From: Ignavibacteriales bacterium
Lineage (GTDB): Bacteria; Bacteroidota; Ignavibacteria; Ignavibacteriales; Ignavibacteriaceae
Assembly: GCA_016707585.1 (NCBI GenBank)
Contig: JADJHL010000002.1
Location: 310,001-374,000, forward strand
Direction: 5' to 3'
Length of the DNA stretch: 64,000 nt
Shown: piece after piece, positions 8,740-15,802 of the stretch
How the letters are laid out: every line of letters starts with the position of its first letter
How positions within the stretch are numbered: the stretch's first letter is position 1
Translations under genes and position numbers: made by a program
The notes under the pieces: generated by a model
What the model was told of the DNA's origin: nothing
Database searches by the model: none
The model's input: the letters and a program-made list of their open reading frames with translations, nothing else

Positions 8740-8835
8740 TGTCATTTCGAAGGATCTCGAATGCTTTCGGGATGAGAAATCCGAATCGAAAATAAAACAG
8801 ATTCCTCACCGACTAAAGTCGGAATCGGAATGACA
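8740..8835. repeat. TGTCATTCC-type intergenic repeat, copy 3 (divergent form)
   Basis: It starts TGTCATTTCGAAGG and ends TCGGAATGACA, with internal pairing segments such as CCGACtaaaGTCGG. It separates rsmI from the divergent subtilase gene and supplies the spurious upstream ATG of rsmI. It is more diverged than copies 1 and 2. Confidence 0.7.
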
Positions 8836-8877
8836 GTAAAAACACTTAATAATTTGTTTGAAAACTCTGGTTATTTG

Positions 8878-8893
8878 TGCTTAAATTTAAGCA
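8878..8893. promoter_or_regulatory. 16-bp perfect palindrome upstream of the subtilase gene
   Basis: TGCTTAAATTTAAGCA is a perfect palindrome 112 bp before the subtilase start, in the divergent rsmI-subtilase region. It could be an operator for a dimeric regulator, but no regulator is adjacent and it is AT-rich. Confidence 0.3.
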
Positions 8894-9005
8894 TAAATTT
8901 TATAATTAAATTCAGGCTTATGAAGCAACTTATTTATTACTTCATCAGAAATTTTATCACCTCGAAAAAATTAAATAATCCAACACATTAACAGGTTATA
9001 TTAAT

Positions 9006-11819
9006 ATGAAGACACATTTTCTTTCACTCATTTTATTGTTGCTGACAATTTCAATCATTGCGCAGGAAAATGATCAGACATTTTTATCATTAAAGGATAC
9101 CGGCGTTGAGGAGTTTATTAAACTTCATCCCGAGTATGATGGAAGAGGAACAATTATTTTAGTTCTTGATACCGGCGTTGATATGGGAATTGATGGATTA
9201 ACTAAAACATCAACCGGAGAAGTAAAAGTAATTGATGCACAGGATTTTACGGGACAGGGCGATATGCCTCTTGTTGAAGCTGATCTAACAAGTAAAGATG
9301 GAAAAGATGTTTTTGAAAATGAAGAAAAAGGTTTTTCAGTTTTTGCAGATAAAAATAAAATGCTAAAAAGTGCAGATGATAATTACTGGATAACTGTTTT
9401 GAATGAAACTCATTTAATGAATTCAGGTTCCGGTGCACAGGATTTAAATGGCAATGGCGTTAAAGATGATAAATATTTTATGGTAACCTACAAAACAACC
9501 GAAGGTTACTGGGTTGTTTATTTTGATAAAAATTGTAATGGTGATTTATCTGATGAAACTCCTATAAGAAACTATAAAGAAAATTATGATTCATTTACAA
9601 TCTCAAATCAAAAAGGATTAACTCCACTTACTTTTGCTTTAAATATTTTTCCGGAAGAGAAACTTATTTCACTTTACTTTGATGATGGTTCACATGGAAC
9701 ACATTGTGCCGGAATTGCTGCCGGATTTAATATTGGCGATGCCGGTATAAATGGCGTTGCACCCGGAGCAAAAGTTATAGGATTAAAACTCGGCAACAAT
9801 AATTATCCAGGCGGTGCAACTGTAACTGAAAGCATGAAGAAAGCTTATTTGTATGCTGATAAAATTTCTAAAGAAATGAAAGTCCCTTGTATAGTTAGTA
9901 TGAGCTTTGGAGTTGGAAGTGAAATTGAAGCGCGATCTGAATTGGAAAAATTTCTTGCCGACTTACTAAGTAAAAATCCATACTTATATGTAAGTACAAG
10001 TAATGGTAACAATGGACCAGGAATTTCATCTGCGGGTTTACCTTCATCAAGCAGTTTTGTTTTTTCATCCGGTGCAGTTTTGACACAGGAAATAGCGCGT
10101 GATAATTACGGAAATTTACTTCCTTACAATATGCTTTTACATTTTAGTTCACGCGGCGGAGAAGTAAGCAAACCTGATGTAATTTCTCCGGGAGCTGCAA
10201 CTTCAACAGTTCCAAATTTTAGTGGCGGAGATAAATTCTGGGGAACAAGTATGGCTTGTCCTTACACTTCAGGTGTTATGGCATTATTATTAAGTGCTGC
10301 AGAAAAAGAATTTCCTGGTATAAAAATTCCATCTCAATTATTATTTAAAGTAATACGAGAAGGCGCAGTTAAAAGAGATGAATATACTCCAATTGATCAA
10401 GGCGGCGGATATATAAATGTTATAAACTCATATGAAATTCTTAAAAAATATTTAAAGAATAATGAGATCTCAAAGTTTGAGACTTATACAGTTTCATCAT
10501 TCGCACCAAATCAACCTGATAACAAATCAAGAAATCTTTACATTCGTGATGGATCATTTTTAACCGGTGATGAAGTATTTTCATACGTTGTTAAAAGAGA
10601 TAACTTAGTTAAATCAGATAAGTTTTACAGAGTTTACAATTTAAAATGTGATGCTGACTGGTTAACGCTTGTTCAGAAAAAAACTTATATAAGAAATAAT
10701 CAAACCGCAACTGTTAACGTTAAGATTGATAAATCAAAAGTTAAAGAACCAGGAATGTACACAGCTAAAATTACAGCTTACCGCGATGATTCTAGCAAAA
10801 CTCCTGAATTTGAATTGCTTGCAACCGTTGTAATTCCTTATGAAGTTAATTCGTCAAACAATTACAAGATGAACTGGAAAGATCAAACTATAAACCAGGG
10901 AATTATAAAAAGATATTTTGTAAAAGTTCCTGCCGGACAGAACAGTATGAAGATAGCTTTAAGCAGGGATGCTTCATCAAACAAATACTCACGCTGCAAG
11001 TATTTTTTATCAGACAATAATGGAATTCAGATTCATCAATCCGCTGTTTTATATTCTGTAAACAAAGATGAAAAGATTGAAAACTATTATTACGATCTTG
11101 AGCCAGGAATTTATGAAATAGACATGGATGGTTTTTTCTTAGCATCTGATCCATCAACTTACAATCTTGCAGTTGAATTTTCATCATTACAAGTTATCGA
11201 TGCAAAAGAAGTTTCTTCAACCGATAAGCGAATTGAACTGATCAACTACTTTAATGAAAGTAAAACTTATAACATTAATTCGGAAATGCTCGGCTATCAG
11301 CGCAAATACAATTTAACAGTTGATGGAAACGGTACATACAAAATGCCTTTCACAATTACAAAAGGCGAAGGATCCAAAGAATTTAATTTTTCTTTAACAA
11401 AAGAAGATTTTAGCAAGATCACTGATTTTGCTTTTCAAATATTGGATGAAAGCGGACATGCAGTTAATAAAGATGGATTATCATATCGCACAGGAAGTAT
11501 AGTTGCCGAATTTTCTGGTGATAAAGATACTGTAAATTATGTTTTAGAAATTATTCCGGCTTTTGTAAGCAAAGAACTTAATGCAAATCTATCTGTTAAT
11601 GAAATAACTTACTTTGATTCTCCGGTTTCTGTTGATGTTAAAAATGCCGGCAAAACTTCATTAACACTTTATCCAAATAATATTAAGTATCTTGATTTTA
11701 GTTTTTCAAAACCAGAAATCACAATTCCTGTTGATGCGAATGTTTATGGCAAGGTATATTTCAAATCTCCATCAACAGGTAAAAAAGAATATGAACTTCC
11801 AATTAATTTTAAATTCTAA
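9006..11819 (+). CDS. Secreted S8 family serine peptidase (subtilisin; TPP II/pyrolysin-like layout)
   Basis: This is a 937-residue exported protease. Residues 1-20 are a signal peptide (FLSLILLLLTISIIAQ). The catalytic triad is D55 (VLDTGVDMG), H230 (DGSHGTHCAG) and S415 (GTSMACPYTSG), with the oxyanion Asn region near SNGNNGPG at ~332-338. The 175-residue insert between D55 and H230 is far longer than in ordinary subtilisins and resembles tripeptidyl-peptidase II and pyrolysin. After S415 comes ~500 residues of beta-rich sequence, probably Fn3/jelly-roll-like modules. I see no Por-type sorting domain. It ends 14 bp before an oligopeptide transporter on the same strand, so secreted proteolysis may feed peptide uptake. 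Confidence 0.92.
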   Translation: MKTHFLSLILLLLTISIIAQENDQTFLSLKDTGVEEFIKLHPEYDGRGTIILVLDTGVDMGIDGLTKTSTGEVKVIDAQDFTGQGDMPLVEADLTSKDGKDVFENEEKGFSVFADKNKMLKSADDNYWITVLNETHLMNSGSGAQDLNGNGVKDDKYFMVTYKTTEGYWVVYFDKNCNGDLSDETPIRNYKENYDSFTISNQKGLTPLTFALNIFPEEKLISLYFDDGSHGTHCAGIAAGFNIGDAGINGVAPGAKVIGLKLGNNNYPGGATVTESMKKAYLYADKISKEMKVPCIVSMSFGVGSEIEARSELEKFLADLLSKNPYLYVSTSNGNNGPGISSAGLPSSSSFVFSSGAVLTQEIARDNYGNLLPYNMLLHFSSRGGEVSKPDVISPGAATSTVPNFSGGDKFWGTSMACPYTSGVMALLLSAAEKEFPGIKIPSQLLFKVIREGAVKRDEYTPIDQGGGYINVINSYEILKKYLKNNEISKFETYTVSSFAPNQPDNKSRNLYIRDGSFLTGDEVFSYVVKRDNLVKSDKFYRVYNLKCDADWLTLVQKKTYIRNNQTATVNVKIDKSKVKEPGMYTAKITAYRDDSSKTPEFELLATVVIPYEVNSSNNYKMNWKDQTINQGIIKRYFVKVPAGQNSMKIALSRDASSNKYSRCKYFLSDNNGIQIHQSAVLYSVNKDEKIENYYYDLEPGIYEIDMDGFFLASDPSTYNLAVEFSSLQVIDAKEVSSTDKRIELINYFNESKTYNINSEMLGYQRKYNLTVDGNGTYKMPFTITKGEGSKEFNFSLTKEDFSKITDFAFQILDESGHAVNKDGLSYRTGSIVAEFSGDKDTVNYVLEIIPAFVSKELNANLSVNEITYFDSPVSVDVKNAGKTSLTLYPNNIKYLDFSFSKPEITIPVDANVYGKVYFKSPSTGKKEYELPINFKF

Positions 11820-11833
11820 TAAAGGAATGTAAT

Positions 11834-13819
11834 ATGAGCGAACATCAAGGCGGACAAATTAAAGGACTACCGGAAAATGCTTATGCAGAACTTAAGCCTG
11901 GTGAAGAATACAAACCAGTTATGCCTGCAAATTCAACTCCGCAGGAAATAACACCTTACTCAGTAATTGTTGGTTTGCTGATGGCAATGTTGTTTTCAGC
12001 AGCAGCAGCTTATCTTGGATTAAAAATCGGGCAGGTGTTTGAAGCCGCAATTCCAATTGCAATCATAGCTGTTGGATTATCATCAGTTCTAAAAATAAAA
12101 GGTTCACTTGGTCAGAATGTGATCATTCAATCAATCGGGCAAAACTCAGGATTGATTGTAGCAGGAACAATTTTCACTATTCCTGCTTTATACATTTTAA
12201 ATCTTAATGCAGGATTCTGGCAAGTATTTCTCGCATCAGCTTTCGGCGGAATACTTGGAATATTGTTTATGATTCCTTTTAGAAAATATTTTGTTTCTGA
12301 GATGCACGGAAAATTTCCTTTTCCAGAAGCAACTGCCACAACAGAAATTTTAGTCGCTGGTGAAAAAGGCGGCAAGCAAGCTTTTGTGCTTGTTGTCAGC
12401 GGTTTGATCGGTGGTGTTTATGATTTTGTAATTGCAACTTTTGGATGGTGGAGCGAAACTTTTACAACTCGCGTTTTTGGATTTGGCGAAAAGCTCGCTG
12501 ATAATTTCAAACTTGTGTTTAGATTAAACGTTGGCGCGGCAGTAATGGGCTTGGGTTATATAGTTGGATTAAAATATTCTGCAATCATTGCTGCAGGATC
12601 ATTTGTAAGCTGGTATTTGCTTGTTCCGCTTGTATCATACTTTGGCGGCGGATTAACAGAACCATTTCAAACCGGTGCAACAAAATTAATTTCTGCAATG
12701 AGTGCTGAAGAAATTTTCAGACAATATGTTCGCCACATCGGTATTGGCGGAATTGCAATGGCAGGAATTATCGGAATCATCCGTTCATCAAAAATTATTC
12801 GCGATGCTATTTCACTTGGCTTCAAAGAAATCTTCGCTAAAAAAGATGGATCTCATCAAACGGCAAGAACTCAGCGTGATTTATCAATGAAGATAATTGT
12901 TGGCGGATTAGTTGTTACCTCAATTCTGCTTTTTGTTTTCTTCCAGATGGGAGTTGTATATAACGTTGGGTGGGCAATTGCAGGATTGCTAATTGTTTTA
13001 GTTGTAGCATTTCTTTTTACAACAGTTGCTGCAAATGCAACGGCTATTGTTGGAACTAATCCTGTAAGCGGAATGACTTTGATGACACTTATTCTTTCAT
13101 CAATCATTTTAACTTCTATTGGATTGAAAGGCGAATCAGGAATGATTGCCGCATTACTAATTGGCGGAGTTGTTTGCACAGCTCTTTCAATGGCCGGTGG
13201 TTTTATCACTGATTTAAAAATTGGTTACTGGCTCGGCACAACACCGCAAAAACAAGAGCAATGGAAATTTCTTGGCGTTCTTGTTTCTGCATTAACAGTT
13301 GGATTTGTAATTATGATATTGAATGAAACATTTGGATTTACAGGACCAAACGCTCTTGTTGCACCACAGGCAAATGCAATGGCTGCAGTAATTCAGCCGC
13401 TCATGGATCAACAACCAGCGCCTTGGACTCTTTACATTGTTGGAGCAATTTTAGCTTTAGTTTTAACTATGATAAAAGTTCCAGCATTAGCATTTGCACT
13501 TGGAATGTATATTCCTCTTGAACTTAACACTCCGCTTTTAGTTGGCGGATTGATTGCACATTTTGTTTCCACAAGAAGTAAAGATGAAAAAGTTAACAAC
13601 GCAAGAAGAGAACGCGGAACATTAATTGCATCTGGCTTTATTGCGGGTGGAGCTTTGATGGGTGTGTTCAGTGCTTTCTTAAGATTCTTAAACTTCAACT
13701 GGGTAAATACAGCCTGGTTTGAATCTCATTCAGCAGAGTTGTTAGCACTTGTAATGTTTGCAGCACTTTGTGCTTATATGATTTGGGATTCATTAAGAGG
13801 GAAACCGGAAAAAGATTAA
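11834..13819 (+). CDS. OPT family oligopeptide transporter
   Basis: This 661-residue inner-membrane protein has many hydrophobic helices. Visible OPT features are the N-terminal TPYSVIVGLLMAMLFSAAAAYLGLKIGQ, then KFPFPEATATTEIL, and GTNPVSGMTLMTLIL in the C-terminal half. Bacterial OPT proteins couple proton movement to uptake of short peptides or metal-peptide conjugates; the substrate is not visible. Its start is 14 bp after the subtilase stop with AAAGGA upstream, and a strong terminator follows at 13874. The neighbouring protease supports a peptide substrate. Confidence 0.92.
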   Translation: MSEHQGGQIKGLPENAYAELKPGEEYKPVMPANSTPQEITPYSVIVGLLMAMLFSAAAAYLGLKIGQVFEAAIPIAIIAVGLSSVLKIKGSLGQNVIIQSIGQNSGLIVAGTIFTIPALYILNLNAGFWQVFLASAFGGILGILFMIPFRKYFVSEMHGKFPFPEATATTEILVAGEKGGKQAFVLVVSGLIGGVYDFVIATFGWWSETFTTRVFGFGEKLADNFKLVFRLNVGAAVMGLGYIVGLKYSAIIAAGSFVSWYLLVPLVSYFGGGLTEPFQTGATKLISAMSAEEIFRQYVRHIGIGGIAMAGIIGIIRSSKIIRDAISLGFKEIFAKKDGSHQTARTQRDLSMKIIVGGLVVTSILLFVFFQMGVVYNVGWAIAGLLIVLVVAFLFTTVAANATAIVGTNPVSGMTLMTLILSSIILTSIGLKGESGMIAALLIGGVVCTALSMAGGFITDLKIGYWLGTTPQKQEQWKFLGVLVSALTVGFVIMILNETFGFTGPNALVAPQANAMAAVIQPLMDQQPAPWTLYIVGAILALVLTMIKVPALAFALGMYIPLELNTPLLVGGLIAHFVSTRSKDEKVNNARRERGTLIASGFIAGGALMGVFSAFLRFLNFNWVNTAWFESHSAELLALVMFAALCAYMIWDSLRGKPEKD

Positions 13820-13873
13820 AATAGGAAGCCCCATCTAAATCCTTCCCTAAGGGGAGGACTTTAGGAAAATTTG

Positions 13874-13905
13874 AAAAGACGCTCATAATTGAGCGTCTTT
13901 TTATT
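13874..13905. terminator. Rho-independent terminator between OPT gene and hipT (bidirectional)
   Basis: The stem is AAAAGACGCTC / GAGCGTCTTTT with an ATAATT loop, followed by T-rich sequence on the plus strand and preceded by A-rich sequence that serves the minus strand. It can end both the OPT transcript and the convergent hipBST transcript. Confidence 0.85.
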
Positions 13906-14836
13906 TTAAACGATCCAATCGTTGTTCAATCAATTCTTTGTAAAGAATTTTTGTTTCATCTTTCATAAAACTTGCATCAATTGTTGTATTTAGAGTTTGG
14001 TGTGAGGAAAAGAATTTATTGATAATCACTTCCTTTGTTTTTTGAGTAACTCCTAATTTTTCCGCAAATAAATCAAAATCTTTCTTTCGAAGATTATTCT
14101 TTTTACCATTTAATGTTAGTGCTAGTTCTTCTTTGTCTTCTGGCATTAGGATTTTTGTTGATAGTAAATCATATGCAGGAGATAGTGTTATCTCTTTATC
14201 TAAATTTTTTAGCAACGAAAAATTCTTTAAATGCATATCAGCATTACCTGTAATAAAACAGAATAATGTTAACTCAAAAAATCTTATCGCATCATTCCCT
14301 GAATAATCAGAATATTTTAGGATTGCCTTGCCAACTTTCTCCATTGATCCGCTGTATTTTCTTTCAGTTAACATTTCTGTTATCTGTGCCATATCTTCAA
14401 GATGAAGTTTGGTAGATTTTAGTCTATCAAATCTTTTACTGATGTATGTAAGTTCACCTGACTTTAATCGAACCAATGAATGTTCTGCCGTTTTTATCCC
14501 AACCAATTCTGATAGATGCATTGTTAAATCTTCTACTTCTGGCATTTCAGGAAATCTACTAAACGGAGGTTTTAAAATATAATTTCCCCATAAACCGACT
14601 ATTGTTAACCTATTCTTTCCTTTTTTCTCATTTGATAATTCGACTGATAATTTGGGTTGTACACCTGTAAGCGTAACACTTCTACCTAAAACTTTTAATG
14701 CTAGATTATCAATTTCATCTAATCCAAAATCAATTTCTGGTGGTATTTCTGTGCCAAAAATCTTTTTGCTGCAATGCGGGTGAAAATCTTTTTCATCTTC
14801 AGCAAGTGATGAATAGCAATACAAACATTTTTTCAT
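13901..14836 (-). CDS. hipT: HipT-type serine/threonine kinase toxin (HipA catalytic part)
   Basis: This 311-residue kinase carries the HipA core only. An N-terminal Cys/His cluster (CLYCYSS...HPHC, residues 4-22) precedes the Gly-rich loop SVTLTGVQPKLS (53-64). The catalytic motif is NADMHLKN (198-205, base D200), and the metal-binding Asp is D223 in SPAYDLLS. The HipA N-subdomain is missing here and is encoded by the preceding gene, which overlaps by 4 bp (ATGA). In characterised HipBST of enteropathogenic E. coli, HipT phosphorylates tryptophanyl-tRNA synthetase and stalls translation. The same target here is inference. Position T55-L-T57 sits where HipT has its SIS autophosphorylation serines. 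Confidence 0.88.
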   Translation of the reverse strand: MKKCLYCYSSLAEDEKDFHPHCSKKIFGTEIPPEIDFGLDEIDNLALKVLGRSVTLTGVQPKLSVELSNEKKGKNRLTIVGLWGNYILKPPFSRFPEMPEVEDLTMHLSELVGIKTAEHSLVRLKSGELTYISKRFDRLKSTKLHLEDMAQITEMLTERKYSGSMEKVGKAILKYSDYSGNDAIRFFELTLFCFITGNADMHLKNFSLLKNLDKEITLSPAYDLLSTKILMPEDKEELALTLNGKKNNLRKKDFDLFAEKLGVTQKTKEVIINKFFSSHQTLNTTIDASFMKDETKILYKELIEQRLDRLK

Positions 14837-15168
14837 TTCTTCACCATTTCACTTTCATATGGAACAACACTTACTGCGCCAATACAGTCTTTACAAAAAG
14901 TTAAAAGCAAACTCATCCTATCTCTTGGATTAATTTTCCAGTTTGCTTCTACAATATCTAACAGCCAGCCTTCTGGAATTAATCCATCAAAAAAGGGAAA
15001 CATTGTCTTACTTTTAAATATCTCTTTTTGTAAAGGAAGAGTTAAACTAATTTGCTCTGCGATTCCTGAGCTAAGATATTCTTCAGAATAAGCGAACGAA
15101 TATCCATTTTCATCTTCTGTAATGATTCCAGCAAAAATATCCCTATAAAGTACTTTCCCAGTTTTCAT
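14833..15168 (-). CDS. hipS: HipS-type antitoxin (stand-alone HipA N-terminal domain)
   Basis: This 111-residue protein matches the N-subdomain 1 of HipA: KVLYRDIFAGIITED and EQISLTLPLQ at the N-terminus, FPFFDGLIPEGWLL in the middle and DCIGAVSVVP at the end. In HipBST systems this separate small protein is the antitoxin that binds and neutralises the kinase. It overlaps hipB by 1 bp (TAATG) and hipT by 4 bp (ATGA), so translation is likely coupled and the ratio fixed. It should not be read as a frameshifted hipA: both junctions are clean and the protein ends at the domain boundary. Confidence 0.87.
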   Translation of the reverse strand: MKTGKVLYRDIFAGIITEDENGYSFAYSEEYLSSGIAEQISLTLPLQKEIFKSKTMFPFFDGLIPEGWLLDIVEANWKINPRDRMSLLLTFCKDCIGAVSVVPYESEMVKK

Positions 15169-15380
15169 TATTCATCATCTCCATAAGACTTCTTTACTGG
15201 ACCAAGTTCATTTCCAAATAAAAACAAAACCATGTTTACTTTATCCATTTGTAAAGATTTCTTTCCTTGTTCCAGTTCACGAATAAATCTCAAACCAACC
15301 CCGGCTCGTTCTGCAAGTTGCGGTTGAGTTAATCCAAGTTTTTTTCTTTTTTCTTTTACAAAATTTGAAAGGTTGTTCAT
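15168..15380 (-). CDS. hipB: HipB-type XRE family DNA-binding protein
   Basis: This 70-residue Cro/CI-type helix-turn-helix protein has its HTH core at residues ~10-60, with LGLTQPQLAERAGVGLRFI then RELEQGKKS. It is the first gene of the hipBST operon. In HipB systems this protein binds operators in its own promoter as a dimer, and repression tightens when the toxin complex is bound. Three matching palindromic sites lie immediately upstream, supporting autoregulation. Confidence 0.88.
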   Translation of the reverse strand: MNNLSNFVKEKRKKLGLTQPQLAERAGVGLRFIRELEQGKKSLQMDKVNMVLFLFGNELGPVKKSYGDDE

Positions 15381-15382
15381 TT

Positions 15383-15400
15383 TATACCTTTACGGGTGTA
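15383..15400. promoter_or_regulatory. hipBST operator 1 (leader-proximal)
   Basis: TATACCTTTACGGGTGTA, an imperfect inverted repeat of the form TATACC-N5-GGGTRTA. It starts 3 bp upstream of the hipB start codon, within the presumed 5' leader. Two related sites follow at exact 41-bp steps. Confidence 0.75.
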
Positions 15401-15419
15401 ATTATATTTGCTTGAGACA

Positions 15420-15448
15420 AAAATATACCTGAATGGGTATAAATACAA
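15420..15448 (-). promoter_or_regulatory. Predicted hipBST promoter (Bacteroidota-type)
   Basis: On the minus strand TTG (15448-15446) is followed after 18 bp by TATATTTT (15427-15420). This fits the Bacteroidota -33/-7 pattern TTTG-N17-21-TAnnTTTG. Operator 2 fills the spacer, so a bound repressor would block RNA polymerase. A TATAAT at 15406-15401 is an alternative -10 but lacks a good partner. Confidence 0.45.
15424..15441. promoter_or_regulatory. hipBST operator 2 (central, best palindrome)
   Basis: TATACCTGAATGGGTATA, the most symmetric of the three sites, lies in the spacer of the predicted promoter. It resembles the E. coli hipBA operator layout TATCC-N8-GGATA. Confidence 0.8.
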
Positions 15449-15464
15449 GGAGTTTTTAGAATTT

Positions 15465-15482
15465 TATACCTGAACGGGTGTT
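15465..15482. promoter_or_regulatory. hipBST operator 3 (upstream)
   Basis: TATACCTGAACGGGTGTT, related to operators 1 and 2, lies upstream of the predicted -33 box. Starts at 15383, 15424 and 15465 are each 41 bp apart, about four helical turns, so bound dimers would lie on the same DNA face. Confidence 0.75.
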
Positions 15483-15568
15483 TAGGAAGGTCTGTAATAT
15501 GTAGATTTAAAAGTAAATCGTAATCAGGAATGAAAAAAATGTTTTTAAAATTTACTTCTCAAAATTGT

Positions 15569-15772
15569 TTATAAAATCAAAAATAACAACCCGATAATAA
15601 AGAGAGATGTCATTATAAGATTATACTCCCAGCTTCTTAATCTATCATTAATTGAAGGTTTATAGCTCTTTAAATCTGAACTTTTCAATTTTTGATTTTC
15701 ATACTCCCAAAAGAATAATTCAATGATTAACATCAAAAATCCTAGAAGCAAAAAAATAATACCTTTAGACAT
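15569..15772 (-). CDS. Small hypothetical membrane protein
   Basis: This protein of about 67 residues has two hydrophobic helices (GIIFLLLGFLMLIIELFFW and IMTSLFIIGLLFLIL) joined by a polar loop with LKSYKPSINDRLRSW. I chose the ATG at 15772; a TTG at 15802 directly after the proS stop would add 10 residues. It probably shares the proS transcript. No family is recognised. Confidence 0.5.
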   Translation of the reverse strand: MSKGIIFLLLGFLMLIIELFFWEYENQKLKSSDLKSYKPSINDRLRSWEYNLIMTSLFIIGLLFLIL

Positions 15773-15802
15773 AATAATTGATATAAATAATGAATAAACC
15801 AA

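Noticed and set aside
11834..13819. Antisense frames across the OPT gene
   Set aside because: They mirror hydrophobic helices and have no independent support.
13829..13870. CATCTAAATCCTTCCCTAAGGGGAGGACTTTAGG as a gene-linked site
   Set aside because: It is probably another low-copy repeat, with only one copy here, and nothing ties it to a function.
13901..15168. Frameshifted hipA
   Set aside because: The two genes meet by a clean ATGA overlap at the domain boundary, as in HipBST, and match separate hipS and hipT lengths.
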